Source of the DNA: Lachnospiraceae bacterium
GTDB taxonomy: Bacteria; Bacillota; Clostridia; Lachnospirales; Lachnospiraceae
Assembly (NCBI GenBank): GCA_029054245.1
Contig: JAIDFQ010000071.1
Span: 1 to 64,000 of the forward strand
Length of the DNA stretch: 64,000 nucleotides
Reading direction: 5' to 3'
Shown in pieces: positions 26,740-36,264 of the stretch (position 1 is the stretch's first letter; each line of letters opens with the position of its first letter). The position numbers and the translations under genes are program-made. The notes beneath the pieces were generated by a model that worked only from the letters and a program-made list of their open reading frames with translations, was not told the origin of the DNA and made no database searches.

Positions 26740-27189
26740 TTATTCCAAAACCTTTTTCAACTCATCCATAAAGGTGTTGATATCCTTAAATTCTCTATAC
26801 ACGGAAGCAAAACGCACGTATGCCACTGCCTCCAAATCCTTCAGCTTGTTCATCACAAGCTCACCGATCACACGGCTGGGAATTTCCTTCTCTTCTTTAT
26901 TGAAGATTTCCGTCTCCACATCGTCCACCAGCTTTTTAATCTGGTTGGCGCTGATTGGTCTTTTATGACAGGCACGCAACACTCCTGCTTCAATCTTGGA
27001 CCTGTCATACGTTTCCCTGTTATCGTCCTTCTTGATGACAATCAGGGGAATGGTCTCCACCTTTTCGTAAGTAGTAAATCGCTTGTCGCACTCATCACAG
27101 ACTCTGCGGCGTCTTATGGAATTATTATCCTCCGCCGGTCTTGAATCAATCACTCTGGTATTCTCGTGACCGCAAAACGGACATTTCAT
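26740..27189 (-). CDS. nrdR: Transcriptional repressor NrdR
   Basis: 149 aa, the usual length. N-terminal zinc ribbon ([34 protein letters not shown]) followed by the ATP-cone domain ([20 protein letters not shown]). NrdR senses dATP/ATP and represses ribonucleotide reductase genes. It lies 120 bases after sigG and is followed by the bidirectional terminator. In clostridia nrdR is often near sigG/ymxH, which supports a native chromosomal location. Confidence 0.97.
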   Translation of the reverse strand: MKCPFCGHENTRVIDSRPAEDNNSIRRRRVCDECDKRFTTYEKVETIPLIVIKKDDNRETYDRSKIEAGVLRACHKRPISANQIKKLVDDVETEIFNKEEKEIPSRVIGELVMNKLKDLEAVAYVRFASVYREFKDINTFMDELKKVLE

Positions 27190-27309
27190 ATGATTTCCTC
27201 CACTGGTTTACAGATAATCGTAGCTGTACATTATATTGATAATAATACCATTATATTCCGATTTACAAATTATGTCAACTAATTTATGGAAACCAAAGCT
27301 AATTTCCTT

Positions 27310-28089
27310 TTATGCCGTCAAATAATTTTTCATTGCCCGCAGTGCATTTTTTTCAAGCCTTGACACCTGCGCCTGGGAAATCCCAATCATTTCCGCCACC
27401 TCCATCTGTGTCTTGCCCTCAAAAAAACGGAGGCTGATGATTTCCCGCTCCCGCTCCCCAAGTCTCTTCATCGCCTCGCTCAAGGATAGATGCTCGACCC
27501 AGTTTTCTTCTTTATTCTTCTTATCGCTGATCTGATCCATCACATACAATGCATCTCCGCCGTCTGTGAAGATTGGTTCATACAGACTCATGGGGTTTTG
27601 AATTGCATCCAGTGCATACACAATATCTTCCTTGGATATGCCGATTTCTGCTGCAATCTCATTGATGGTGGGTTCTTTCATGTTCTGCTTGATTAAATTT
27701 TCCTTGGCATAAATTGCTTTATAAGCCGTATCCTTTAAAGACCTGCTCACGCGGATGGTGTTGTTATCCCGAAGAAACCTCCTAATTTCCCCAATAATCA
27801 TAGGTACGGCATAAGTACTGAATTTGACATTCAGCGTTGAGTCAAAATTGTCTATCGCTTTAATCAGTCCAATGCAGCCGATTTGAAATAGATCGTCCAC
27901 ATTTTCATTGCTGGATGAAAAACGTTTGATCACACTTAGGACAAGACGGAGATTCCCTTCAATGTATTTTTCCCTTGCCTCCCTGTCCCCCGACTCTATC
28001 TGTGCGAACAACTTCTCCTTCTCCTCCGCTTTCAAAAGGGGGAGCTTCGCCGTATTCACCCCGCATATCTCAACTTTACCCTGTGCCAT
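27310..28089 (-). CDS. sigG: Forespore sigma factor SigG
   Basis: 259 aa, typical length. Region 2 has GNLRLVLSVIKRF, DDLFQIGCIGLIKAIDNFD and FSTYAVPMIIGEIRRFLRDN; region 3 has RVSRSLKDTAYKA; region 4 has the HTH EGKTQMEVAEMIGISQAQVS. The N-terminal KVEICGVNTAKLP is characteristic of SigG rather than SigF. It directs late forespore transcription. GCAGGAGGAAAA lies just before the start. It is next to ymxH and sigE, as in other spore formers. Confidence 0.97.
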   Translation of the reverse strand: MAQGKVEICGVNTAKLPLLKAEEKEKLFAQIESGDREAREKYIEGNLRLVLSVIKRFSSSNENVDDLFQIGCIGLIKAIDNFDSTLNVKFSTYAVPMIIGEIRRFLRDNNTIRVSRSLKDTAYKAIYAKENLIKQNMKEPTINEIAAEIGISKEDIVYALDAIQNPMSLYEPIFTDGGDALYVMDQISDKKNKEENWVEHLSLSEAMKRLGEREREIISLRFFEGKTQMEVAEMIGISQAQVSRLEKNALRAMKNYLTA

Positions 28090-28121
28090 GTTCTATTTTC
28101 CTCCTGCATCATTTCCAAATC

Positions 28122-28139
28122 TTGTCTTATACAAGACAA
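28122..28139. promoter_or_regulatory. Perfect short palindrome upstream of sigG (possible operator)
   Basis: TTGTCTT-ATAC-AAGACAA, 33 bases before the sigG start; a half-site TAAGACAAG recurs at about 28213. In the 28090-28408 gap between the divergent sigG and ymxH genes I see no confident sigma-F/G promoter. It may be an operator or a small RNA hairpin. Confidence 0.35.
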
Positions 28140-28408
28140 ATATTTGTAATAAAAATCATTCACAAATTGGCAGGAAAATATTCATTATTTTTGACCCCTT
28201 TTTCATCTTTATGTAAGACAAGTCAGGCAGATTTTTCCAGGCACATAAAAAAGGCACAAAGCCAATTTACCATCCAAAAGACTTTGCACCCGTTTTGTAT
28301 CATATTTTCTGTTGATAATGGTATATCACAACCGCAAAGCAAAGTCTGCTGAACCTTTTTCTGTTTTCTGCATAGAATAAAATATACCAAACAAGAAAGG
28401 CTGCGGAT

Positions 28409-28642
28409 ATGCTCTTTTCTGAATTAAAATGCAAAGATGTAATCAATATGCGGGATTGCAAAAAGTTAGGGAGAATTTCTGATTTGGAATTTGACCAGTG
28501 CAGCGGACATATCTGCAAAGTATTCATCCACAGCGGCAATAAATTCTTTAACCTGCTTTGCACCGAGCCGGATATCTGTATCCCCTATAAAGATATTAAG
28601 CAGATTGGTCCGGATATTATCATCGTGGATATCCGCTGTTAA
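28409..28642 (+). CDS. YlmC/YmxH family sporulation protein
   Basis: 77 aa, a single PRC-barrel-like beta fold: SELKCKDVINMRDCKKLGRI, DLEFDQCSGHICKVFI and the ending DIIIVDIRC fit the YlmC/YmxH family. AAGAAAGG upstream of ATG is a usable ribosome site. Members are made during sporulation (sigma-E in Bacillus); their biochemical role is unclear. It is divergent from sigG and convergent with sigE. A CATAGAAT near 28370 resembles a sigma-E -10 but lacks a clear -35. Confidence 0.85.
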   Translation: MLFSELKCKDVINMRDCKKLGRISDLEFDQCSGHICKVFIHSGNKFFNLLCTEPDICIPYKDIKQIGPDIIIVDIRC

Positions 28643-28686
28643 TATACCAGAAGCGCCGCCCCCGCAAGCCTCTTAAACGGAAAAAC

Positions 28687-28710
28687 GGGGCTGATTCGTA
28701 AACCAGCCCC
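28687..28710 (-). terminator. Terminator of sigE
   Basis: GGGGCTG and CAGCCCC with a 10-base loop, followed on the minus strand by GTTTTT; it ends the spoIIGA-sigE transcript 49 bases after the sigE stop. Confidence 0.85.
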
Positions 28711-28758
28711 TGCCCTTTCCTATCATAAGTCTTCTACAGAGATTCCCCGCGCTGCCCC

Positions 28759-29502
28759 TCAGTAACTTTCCCGCAGAAGTTCCTTTTTCAGCCTTTTCAT
28801 GATCTTTTTTTCCAATCTGGAAATATAGGATTGAGAAATGCCAAGGAGTTCCGCCACTTCCTTCTGGGTCATCTCCTGCCCGTCCGGGGTGCCAAGTCCG
28901 AATCTTAAGTTGATGATGGTCTTTTCCCTTTCCGTCAACTTATCGATTGCCTTTAAGAGCAGCTTGCACTCCACTTCGCTCTCGATATCCTTGTAAATGA
29001 CATCTTCATCTGTCCCCAAGATATCAGAAAGAAGCAGCTCATTTCCATCCCAGTCTACATTTAAGGGCTCATCGATGGAAACCTCCAGCTTCGTCTTATT
29101 ATTTCTGCGCAGATACATCAATATCTCATTTTCAATGCATCTTGATGCGTAAGTGGCAAGCTTGATATTCTTTTCTGGGTTAAAGGTATTGATGGATTTA
29201 ATCAGTCCAATCGTCCCTATGGAGATCAGATCCTCCACACCCACCCCCGTATTGTCGAATTTCTTCGCAATGTAAACCACCAGCCGCAGATTATGCTCAA
29301 TCAAAATGGACTTTGCCTCATCTTCATACTCTGTTCCCAAGTCGCTGATGACGGCATTTTCCTTTTCGCTCTCAAGCGGGGGCGGAAGAACCTCCGAACC
29401 ACCTATGTAATGTACATCTCCCTGCCTTGTCAATAAAAAATTAGGTTCCCTCCGGTAAAGCTTAAACTGAAATTTACCTGGGATAGCTACCTTAAAAACC
29501 AT
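28759..29502 (-). CDS. sigE: Mother-cell sigma factor SigE (pro-form)
   Basis: 247 aa. Region 2 ([56 protein letters not shown]) and region 4 ([35 protein letters not shown]) are intact. The N-terminal about 27 residues ([19 protein letters not shown]) are the pro-sequence removed by SpoIIGA. It lies 28 bases after spoIIGA in the same transcript. SigE switches on mother-cell genes, among them those for cortex synthesis, which matters for the split spoVD gene in this window. Confidence 0.97.
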   Translation of the reverse strand: MVFKVAIPGKFQFKLYRREPNFLLTRQGDVHYIGGSEVLPPPLESEKENAVISDLGTEYEDEAKSILIEHNLRLVVYIAKKFDNTGVGVEDLISIGTIGLIKSINTFNPEKNIKLATYASRCIENEILMYLRRNNKTKLEVSIDEPLNVDWDGNELLLSDILGTDEDVIYKDIESEVECKLLLKAIDKLTEREKTIINLRFGLGTPDGQEMTQKEVAELLGISQSYISRLEKKIMKRLKKELLRESY

Positions 29503-29530
29503 TCTTAACTTCCTCCTCTAGCTTAAATGT

Positions 29531-30340
29531 CTATATCGATAATTCCGGCGGCAATATCATCTGATAGCTGCCTTTTCTGGACACCTTTCCCTTAAAAACT
29601 GCAATAATTACTTTGTCAAACTGTTTCTTACCCGTACTTGTGCTTATTTCCATGGTATCAATCTCATATCCCTCCAGCATACCGCTGTCCTTTCCAATGC
29701 TGTGGTAGGGAATAATCTTATATTTTTCCGGCTTCATCCACCTTCTCAAGCCTTCCCACCTATCTGCATCCAATATCGCCACCGGTTTTTGGCTGACAGG
29801 ATCCACCAGACCATTTCCGGTATCGATCAGCGCAGCAACCGTTACGACACCAGCATCCCCCGGAATGCTGACCTGACAGAAATGCTCTTTCTGCCGCCTT
29901 CGGTATGCTTCGACCAGCTTCCTAAAGATTACAAATCCTACAAACCCGATTCCTGCAATCACAGCTGCCGAATCTCCATGTTCCGCAATCTGCCTGCTTT
30001 TTCCCTTAAGAAAGATTATGAACCCACCCATAAAAAACGATAATAGGTAAAGATACCCCAAAGCACGAAGCAGTTCCTTAATGCCCTTTGTCCTACACGT
30101 AATTTTTATCATCAGCATTCCTACAGGAACCATCCCCAGCAGTACCTTCAGCATATATGGGATTCCCGGCAGACACAAAGCAATGCAGTATCCCGCCGCT
30201 CCGACAGCACTTCCTGCAAAAATCCTCGGATACGTGGCAGTTTTTCCAAGTATTCTGGCAGTAAGTGTAAGCAGATATAAATCCATAACCAGATTCAGCA
30301 AAAATATGCTGTCAATATAAATGGTACCTTGTAATTGCAC
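29531..30340 (-). CDS. spoIIGA: Sigma-E processing aspartic protease SpoIIGA
   Basis: 269 aa from GTG at 30340, chosen because GGAGG lies 14 bases before it and the likely transcript starts at about 30372, leaving no room for a ribosome site before the in-frame ATG at 30361. Five membrane helices in the first 160 residues (DSIFLLNLVMDLYLLTLTAR onward), then a cytoplasmic retropepsin-like domain with the catalytic Asp in AALIDTGNGLVDP. It cleaves pro-SigE at the septum once activated by SpoIIR. Followed directly by sigE. Confidence 0.93.
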   Translation of the reverse strand: MQLQGTIYIDSIFLLNLVMDLYLLTLTARILGKTATYPRIFAGSAVGAAGYCIALCLPGIPYMLKVLLGMVPVGMLMIKITCRTKGIKELLRALGYLYLLSFFMGGFIIFLKGKSRQIAEHGDSAAVIAGIGFVGFVIFRKLVEAYRRRQKEHFCQVSIPGDAGVVTVAALIDTGNGLVDPVSQKPVAILDADRWEGLRRWMKPEKYKIIPYHSIGKDSGMLEGYEIDTMEISTSTGKKQFDKVIIAVFKGKVSRKGSYQMILPPELSI

Positions 30341-30378
30341 TTTGCAATCCTTCACCTCCATTTCTTATGTACTTGTTC

Positions 30379-30411
30379 ATTATAAACATTAATGCCTTCA
30401 TAATTTGTCAA
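30379..30411 (-). promoter_or_regulatory. spoIIG-like sigma-A promoter with 21-bp spacer
   Basis: On the minus strand TTGACA (30406-30411) and TATAAT (30379-30384) are both perfect, but the spacer is 21 bases instead of 17. The Bacillus spoIIG promoter has the same oddity (22 bases), which makes it dependent on Spo0A-P. This strongly suggests conserved Spo0A control of spoIIGA-sigE. Confidence 0.75.
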
Positions 30412-30448
30412 AACATTGTCCTTTAAGGGGGGTTATTCATCGCGGCAT

Positions 30449-30455
30449 TGCGACA
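30449..30455 (-). promoter_or_regulatory. Candidate Spo0A box upstream of the spoIIGA promoter
   Basis: TGTCGCA on the minus strand matches 6 of 7 bases of TGTCGAA and sits about 80 bases upstream of the predicted start of transcription. A second 6-of-7 match in the other direction (TGTCAAA, plus strand) overlaps the -35. Confidence 0.45.
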
Positions 30456-30493
30456 TGGATTGCTATTTGAAGGGAGGGGATGGAGGGGGTGTG

Positions 30494-30726
30494 GGCATCA
30501 TGTGCAGGCAGTCATATGTGCGGGGCTATGTACAGAGATAAGAAGGGCTAAGCATCCCTTGTAAGAAAATACCAGCCGGACGCAAACGGCGTATTGACCC
30601 ATCCATGGGTCAAATTACGCCTTGGGCGAACCTCCTGTCCGCCCATTGCTGATATCCAATGGGATGCTAAGCCCTTCTAATCTCTTCCCATAAGCCCCGC
30701 ACATATGACTGCCTGCACATGATGCC
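30494..30726. repeat. Long hairpin element, family A, copy 1
   Basis: A 233-base near-palindrome. The outer arms (34 bases, GGCATCATGTGCAGG... with exact complement at 30693-30726) are unique to this copy. The inner part shares a 48-base identical block (30576-30623, containing TTGACCCATCCATGGGTCAA) with copy 2 at 42324-42646, plus stem GATAAGAAGGGCTAA pairing with TTAGCCCTTCTAATC around conserved A-A mismatches. A side hairpin has a CCTCCT loop at 30631-30636. Base changes between copies keep pairing (GCATCCC/GGGATGC here, ACAGCCTT/AAGGCTGT there). Probably a structured RNA or DNA hairpin; family not recognised. Confidence 0.8.
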
Positions 30727-30903
30727 GCCTCTACGTTACTCCTGCCTTGCAAATGAAGAACTTCCCCACGCCTACGTTATTCCTAAAAGTGAATGCTCAT
30801 ACGGAGCCATCACTTCATTTACTACACGTAGAAATAAGAAGTGAATCAAACCACATAAATATAGCTGACACGTAGTGGTTTTGATATGGACCGTCAGGTC
30901 CAT
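30727..30903. other. Gene-free stretch with small hairpins
   Basis: No gene is supported. It contains CAAACCAC pairing with GTGGTTTTG (about 30847-30883) and ATGGACC-GTCA-GGTCCAT (30886-30903), the latter abutting the family B element. Confidence 0.5.
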
Positions 30904-31246
30904 GCGGAGCTGATTTGGGTGGTTGTTCTGGGCGGAATCAGACAGCGGTGTTGCCCTCACACAGACGACGGCGTATGGTATCGTTTCAAGTCTCTGCGAA
31001 AAATCGGAAATTTCACTTACAGAATGTGAAAGACCCAGGGGAAAATCGCCATGGATGGCGATTTTAGGAGTCTCGCGGCACGGATGCCGCCGACTCCGAC
31101 CCGACCGGTTTGAAACACCTATATACATTCTGTTAGTGAAATCCGATTTTAAGCTGAGACTTGAAACGATACCATACGCCGTCGCCTGTGTGAGGGCAAC
31201 ACCGCTGCCTGATTCCGCCCAGAACAACCACCCAAAGCTGCTCCGC
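30904..31246. repeat. Long hairpin element, family B, copy 1
   Basis: A 343-base near-palindrome that begins 4 bases after the aminopeptidase stop codon. Outer arms of about 95 bases are nearly exact complements and unique to this copy. The core shared with copy 2 (46601-46983) contains ATCGTTTCAAGTCTC with its complement, TTTCACTTACAGAATGT pairing with ACATTCTGTTAGTGAAAT, the hairpin AAAATCGCCAT/ATGGCGATTTT and a second hairpin GCGGCA-CGGA-TGCCGC inside GGAGTC/GACTCC. In copy 2 that stem is GGAGCC/GGCTCC, a compensatory change. It may double as the 3' end of the aminopeptidase transcript. Confidence 0.8.
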
Positions 31247-31250
31247 CTCC

Positions 31251-32528
31251 CTACCCCCTACAAAACCACTTCAACACCTCCACCAGATACCCCACATCTG
31301 CGCTTCCCCCCGTCTCCACCGCTGAATGCATGGCAAGCTGCGCCAGTCCGATATCCACCGCTGGTACTGACACCTGTCCCGCTGAAATATTTCCAAGCGT
31401 AGATCCTCCCGCAATATCCGACCGATTATAATAATGCTGGAATGGCACCCCTGCCTCCCGGCACAGTTCCTTCATGACCGCTTCCGAATATCCGTCAGTG
31501 GTATACTTCTGTCCCCCGTGATGCTTGATCACAATACCTCCATTTAGCACCGGACGGTTTACCGGATCTGCCTTTTCCCCATGATTTGGGTGTAGCGCAT
31601 GGGCATTATCGGCAGATATCATAAAGCTGTCTGCCAAGAGCCTCAAATAATCGCTCCTGGTTTTCCCGATGCTCTCCCCGATTCTTTCCAAGGTGTCCTT
31701 CAGAAAAGTAGATGCTGCCCCCTGCCTGGTATGGCTGCCCACTTCTTCATTATTGAAAATCACACACATCGCACAATATTCCTTGGGCTTTTCTTCCAAG
31801 ATTGCCTCCAAGGAGGCGTATACACATTCCAGATCATCCAGTCTGGGCGCCAGTATCAATTCCTGACAAGCTCCAGCAATTCTTCCCTTTTCCCTGACAT
31901 ACAAAAACAAGTCTTCTCCCAAAATCTCTTCCTTCTGCACGCCTGCGCAAAGAGCAAGCTTTTGCGCCAGCCATCCCTTCGCCTCACAGCTTCCCATAAG
32001 CGGCAGCAGATCAATCTGAGGATTAAACTCTGTGCCTTTATTGGCATCACGGTTCATGTGAATGGCAAGACTGGGAATGACAAGCAGATCTTCCTCTATG
32101 TTCACATTGACCTCCTTAAGCCCATCTTTGCTGCCGGTCACGACCCTTCCCGCCACCGAAAGACTCCTGTCAAACCACGTAGAATAAATCATGCCGCCAT
32201 ATCCTTCCGTATTCAGCTTAAGATACTGATCCTCCACCGTCATTTCCGGATTGGTCTTCACTTTGAAGGACGGAGAATCGCTGTGGGATGCCATCATGTG
32301 GAATCCCTTCATGTCATCCTCCGGCATTCTGAATGCAATCAAGGATGAACCTCCCCGCTTCACATAATAGCTTTGTCCACTTTTAATCTCCCACTCATCC
32401 TTTTCCTTAAGCTCGGTAAATCCACTCTCCACAAGCCGCCGCTCCACATTGCCGATTGCATGGTAACAGCTTACACTCTCATCAATAAATCTGATACATC
32501 TTTCTGCACATTTTAAATCCTTTTTCAT
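31251..32528 (-). CDS. M18 family aminopeptidase
   Basis: 425 aa from ATG at 32528 (MKKDLKCAERCIRFIDESVS), preferred over an in-frame start 18 codons earlier because family members begin near this helix. M18 signatures: MMASHSDSPSFKVK (metal His and Asp), FNNEEVGSHTRQGAAS (catalytic Glu-Glu), ISADNAHALHPNH (metal Asp) and KHHGGQKYTTDG. It is a cytosolic dodecameric metallopeptidase removing N-terminal residues. It stands alone between ftsZ and the hairpin elements; family B copy 1 directly follows its stop. Confidence 0.92.
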   Translation of the reverse strand: MKKDLKCAERCIRFIDESVSCYHAIGNVERRLVESGFTELKEKDEWEIKSGQSYYVKRGGSSLIAFRMPEDDMKGFHMMASHSDSPSFKVKTNPEMTVEDQYLKLNTEGYGGMIYSTWFDRSLSVAGRVVTGSKDGLKEVNVNIEEDLLVIPSLAIHMNRDANKGTEFNPQIDLLPLMGSCEAKGWLAQKLALCAGVQKEEILGEDLFLYVREKGRIAGACQELILAPRLDDLECVYASLEAILEEKPKEYCAMCVIFNNEEVGSHTRQGAASTFLKDTLERIGESIGKTRSDYLRLLADSFMISADNAHALHPNHGEKADPVNRPVLNGGIVIKHHGGQKYTTDGYSEAVMKELCREAGVPFQHYYNRSDIAGGSTLGNISAGQVSVPAVDIGLAQLAMHSAVETGGSADVGYLVEVLKWFCRG

Positions 32529-32678
32529 ATCCTCTTTCCTTTCTCTATCCATCCCTTTTTGCTGTGCCAGAATAAGTCCCACCTAACTGCCACCCTAGCG
32601 GCGGCATGACTGCAAATCCTCCTATGCTCATCTGCAAACAACGGATGCTAAGCTTCGCGTGCCATCCTTATGTTAACA

Positions 32679-32710
32679 AAAAGCTGCACACCTTCTGGTA
32701 TACAGCCTTT
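32679..32710 (-). terminator. Terminator of ftsZ
   Basis: On the minus strand AAAGGCTGTATACC and GGTGTGCAGCTTTT pair over 14 bases (with G-U pairs) around an AGAA loop and run into TTTTTGTT, 28 bases after the ftsZ stop. Confidence 0.8.
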
Positions 32711-32737
32711 GAACTTCCAATAAAAAATATTCATCTT

Positions 32738-33940
32738 TTATCTCTTCTGCAGAAAATCCGGTATTTTGAGCGGCTTGTCCGCAACATTACTTCTGATATC
32801 CCCAGGACTATTGATTCCTGAAACCGGTCTTCTGGGCGCTTGTCCTGCATTTTGAACAGCGTGTCCCGGATTCCCATTCGCACCGTCTGACATACCTGTA
32901 CCACGTAATGCTACATTGGGCGTAACAGGTTTCATATATTTGCCTGAAAAAGTACTATAAGGTGAGATTGGCTTATTGGTAGGCAGCGTCTCATCCTCAA
33001 GCCCTGTAGCAATTACAGTAATCCTGCAGCTGTCCCCCTTCGTCTCATCATACATCGCACCGAAGATAATGTTGACATCATCCCCTGCAAGCTCCTGTAC
33101 ATAACTTGCTGCGTCAGATGCATCCGCAAGGGTAATATCACCCGATACATTGATGATAACATGGGTCGCACCAGAAATCGTTGTCTCAAGAAGCGGGCTT
33201 TCCACCGCCATCTTAACAGCTTCGCTTGCCTTATCATCACCTTTTCCTTCACCGATACCGATGTGTGCAATTCCCTTATCCTTCATGACCGTCTGAACAT
33301 CTGCAAAGTCAAGGTTGATTACCGCTGGAACATTAATCAAATCCGTAATTCCCTGAACCGCCTGCTGAAGTACTTCATCTGCTTTCTTAAGGGCATCCGG
33401 CATGGTTGTCCTTCTGTCCACGATTTCAAGCAGTTTATCATTAGGAATCACAATCAAGGTATCCACATTGTCCTTGATCTTATCGATTCCATTTAGAGCA
33501 TTGACCATACGGGCTTTCGCCTCAAAACGGAACGGCTTCGTCACAACGCCTACCGTAAGAATCCCCATATCCTTTGCCAGCTTGGCAACTACAGGAGCCG
33601 CGCCTGTTCCGGTGCCGCCTCCCATACCACAGGTAACGAATACCATATCCGCGCCCTTTAACGCAGCTGCGATTTCTTCACTGCTCTCTTCAGCCGCTTT
33701 CTCTCCAATCTCCGGCTTAGCGCCGGCGCCCAATCCTTTGGTCAGCTTCTCGCCTATTTGTAACAATTTGGGTGCCCTGCATAACTGCAGTGCCTGTTTA
33801 TCTGTATTGATACCGATAAACTCAACCCCGGTAATACTTTCATCTACCATTCTATTGACAGCATTATTACCTGCGCCACCTACACCAATCACAATAATCT
33901 TGGCAGCAGATTCAGCATCGTTCGTCTTAATTTCCAGCAA
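32738..33940 (-). CDS. ftsZ: Cell division protein FtsZ
   Basis: 400 aa from TTG at 33940 (start [13 protein letters not shown]), chosen because AAGGAGG lies 8 bases upstream; upstream in-frame ATGs lack a site. Tubulin-like GTPase: [14 protein letters not shown], the G-box [19 protein letters not shown] and the T7 loop [13 protein letters not shown]. The C-terminal tail [10 protein letters not shown] is the docking peptide for FtsA/ZapA/SepF-type partners. Last gene of the dcw cluster. Confidence 0.97.
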   Translation of the reverse strand: MLEIKTNDAESAAKIIVIGVGGAGNNAVNRMVDESITGVEFIGINTDKQALQLCRAPKLLQIGEKLTKGLGAGAKPEIGEKAAEESSEEIAAALKGADMVFVTCGMGGGTGTGAAPVVAKLAKDMGILTVGVVTKPFRFEAKARMVNALNGIDKIKDNVDTLIVIPNDKLLEIVDRRTTMPDALKKADEVLQQAVQGITDLINVPAVINLDFADVQTVMKDKGIAHIGIGEGKGDDKASEAVKMAVESPLLETTISGATHVIINVSGDITLADASDAASYVQELAGDDVNIIFGAMYDETKGDSCRITVIATGLEDETLPTNKPISPYSTFSGKYMKPVTPNVALRGTGMSDGANGNPGHAVQNAGQAPRRPVSGINSPGDIRSNVADKPLKIPDFLQKR

Positions 33941-34058
33941 GGGTATTTCCTCCTTCATCATTCCCATATCAAATATACATAACATGCCATTTTAATAAAC
34001 TCATATAGACTATCATATAATCTTTTTCTTCAATTATCAACCACAAATTTTAGTTTTT

Positions 34059-34904
34059 TTAAGTTTCGGGTGTTTCGTCCACCCTTTTATCCGGTTCAAA
34101 AGATGTTTTTTTCGTTTCTTCGGTATAATTTTCCATATGGAGGGTTCCCTTCTTCCCCACAAGGCTGGGAAGCATATACTGAAGCTTCATGATCTTCTCG
34201 TCCAGATTGTCCCCTGCTCCAAGCGCCGCCTTCACCTCGTCAAAATACAGCGTCAGCGACCCATCGCTTCCGAAATAAATCCTGTCCACCGAAAGGTTGT
34301 ACTTATTTACCAACTGGGTAATATTCAAAATGGATGCAAAAATCGCTTCGTTCTCCACTGGAAGATACTCATGTACCACCACATAATCGAACTTAAGACC
34401 TGCCACCATGGGGACGCCTTCTGTCTTTTCAAAGGAGCTCTCCACCACAATGCCGTCTTTGTCAAAGTACATATACCGCTCCAGATATTCCACATATCCA
34501 GCCAGCGCCTTCTCATAAACCTCAATCTTAATGGTATTGGGATCCAAGACAGACACGTCCATTTTTTCGATAAATGGCACATCCACGATACTCTTGTCCT
34601 TATACTTTAAGGATAAAAGAAGGGAATTATTCCCATAATGCCCTTCCATTACCATATCTATGATTTCTTCATTGGTGTAATGGATATTGCCCTCTACATA
34701 TACTGTTGTAACCGTATAGTTTGTTATAATGTAGACAAACACTGCCACAAACGCCGCAAAAAGGGCTATGAGCATCCCGCCGATAATAAAAAGACTCTTA
34801 TGTCCTTTAAGATACTCCCCCGGGCTGACCTTTTCCTTTCTTTTTGCCGACTCCGTATTTATTTTTTTATTCTGTTTGTTTCTTTTCAGCTTCTTTTTTG
34901 CCAT
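34059..34904 (-). CDS. ftsQ: Cell division protein FtsQ/DivIB
   Basis: 281 aa from ATG at 34904 (MAKKKLKRNKQ), with GGAAGG 6 bases upstream. A Lys-rich cytoplasmic N-terminus of about 40 residues, one membrane helix (LFIIGGMLIALFAAFVAVFV), then a POTRA domain (VTTVYVEGNIHYTNEEIIDM) and a beta domain typical of DivIB. It bridges FtsL and FtsB in the divisome. It lies 30 bases after murA. Confidence 0.9.
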   Translation of the reverse strand: MAKKKLKRNKQNKKINTESAKRKEKVSPGEYLKGHKSLFIIGGMLIALFAAFVAVFVYIITNYTVTTVYVEGNIHYTNEEIIDMVMEGHYGNNSLLLSLKYKDKSIVDVPFIEKMDVSVLDPNTIKIEVYEKALAGYVEYLERYMYFDKDGIVVESSFEKTEGVPMVAGLKFDYVVVHEYLPVENEAIFASILNITQLVNKYNLSVDRIYFGSDGSLTLYFDEVKAALGAGDNLDEKIMKLQYMLPSLVGKKGTLHMENYTEETKKTSFEPDKRVDETPET

Positions 34905-34933
34905 GTAAGCCTTCCATTCCTGCCGGAGCACAC

Positions 34934-36187
34934 TTATCCCGTGTAAATAGTCACGCCAAGATTCTGATAGTCTCTGCAGATATCTTCGTATCCACGCTCG
35001 ATAAAGTGGCAGTTCTTTACGACTGTTTCTCCAAGCGCCATAACACCGGCAATCACAAGCGCCGCTCCTCCCCTCAGTTCCTGTGCCGTCACCTCACAGC
35101 CCAGGAGGCTATCCACGCCCACGATCACAGCTTTGCGCTTTCCTTTCATCTCAATGCATGCCCCCATTTTTTTAAGCTGCTCCACAATATGGAAGCGGTT
35201 CTCAAAAATCGTCTCTTCAATAACACTGACGCCTTTTGCCGTCGCTAAAACTGCCATCAGCGGCGACTGCATATCGGTGGGGAATCCTGGGTAGATTTCC
35301 GTTTTTAGATAAGGAATGGCTCTTTTGTTCTCATCCGCAATCACATTCAGTCCTTCCCGGAAGATGTGAACCTGCGCCCCAATCTCCTCCGCTGCCTTCA
35401 ACATACTTCGCATCTGTGCCACAGGCGCATCTTCCAAAAAAATATGCCCGCCAGCGCCAAGTACACTCATCAGATAAGTTCCCGCCACGATCCGGTCTGC
35501 CGGTATGCGGAAACGTATCCCATGCAGCTTATGTCCTCCCTGAATGATCAGCACCGAACCGCCGATTCCCTCAATGACAGCCCCTGCTTCCCGCAAAAAC
35601 TCACACAGGGTAACGATTTCCGGCTCCATGGCGGCATTCTGAAGTACCGTCACTCCCTTTGCCATGACAGACGCAAGAATCACATTTTCTGTAGCGCCCA
35701 CGCTGGAAATCGGAAGTCTGATCACCGTTCCCTCAAGTTCCTTGACCCTTGCCGTAAAACAGCCTTCCTTTTCATATATAGAAACGCCCATTCTGCGCAG
35801 TGCATTCAGATGCAGATCGATGGGTCTTTCCCCAATCACACATCCGCCGGGATAAGCCATCGTCACTTCCCCCATTCTGGCAAGCATTGCGCCAAGCAGC
35901 GTAATAGAGGATCGCATGCCGGTGACATTTTCGCCTGACATGGTATCCTCCGACAGATTCCGCGCATCGATCATAAGCGCCTGCCCTGTACGGCTCACCT
36001 TACAGCCTACGCCTAAGAGCAGCTGCTGCATATGGTGCACATCCGAAATACAGGGACAGTTCTCTATGACACAGACGTCCTCTATCAAAAGAGCGGCTGC
36101 CATTACCGGCAGCACAGCATTTTTAGAGCCTTGTATCTTTGTTTCTCCGAAAAGAGCGTTTCCTCCTCTGATATGAATAGCATCCAA
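34934..36187 (-). CDS. murA: UDP-GlcNAc 1-carboxyvinyltransferase MurA
   Basis: 417 aa, full length. Starts MDAIHIRGGNALFGETKIQG. KNAVLPVMAAALL (substrate loop), the catalytic Cys in MAYPGGCVIGERPIDLHLNA (fosfomycin target), and DMQSPLMAVLATAKG near the C-terminus are present. It transfers enolpyruvate to UDP-GlcNAc, the first committed step of peptidoglycan synthesis. Here it occupies the place in the dcw cluster where many Firmicutes have murG/murB; no murG is in the window. Confidence 0.95.
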   Translation of the reverse strand: MDAIHIRGGNALFGETKIQGSKNAVLPVMAAALLIEDVCVIENCPCISDVHHMQQLLLGVGCKVSRTGQALMIDARNLSEDTMSGENVTGMRSSITLLGAMLARMGEVTMAYPGGCVIGERPIDLHLNALRRMGVSIYEKEGCFTARVKELEGTVIRLPISSVGATENVILASVMAKGVTVLQNAAMEPEIVTLCEFLREAGAVIEGIGGSVLIIQGGHKLHGIRFRIPADRIVAGTYLMSVLGAGGHIFLEDAPVAQMRSMLKAAEEIGAQVHIFREGLNVIADENKRAIPYLKTEIYPGFPTDMQSPLMAVLATAKGVSVIEETIFENRFHIVEQLKKMGACIEMKGKRKAVIVGVDSLLGCEVTAQELRGGAALVIAGVMALGETVVKNCHFIERGYEDICRDYQNLGVTIYTG

Positions 36188-36264
36188 ATTCTCACCTTCT
36201 GCCTTCCGGTTTAAAAGTTAGACCTATTCTACTATATGTAAGCGCTCTTAGAATGCACCTTGTA

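Noticed and set aside
30494-31246. Group II intron or known large clostridial ncRNA
   Set aside because: No domain V-like GAGCCGUAUG hairpin, reverse transcriptase or recognised OLE/GOLLD/ROOL features.
30772-31402. Open frames of 151 and 159 codons on both strands between spoIIGA and the aminopeptidase
   Set aside because: They lie in a near-perfect palindrome and so mirror each other (both begin MFWAES); no ribosome site and no plausible protein.
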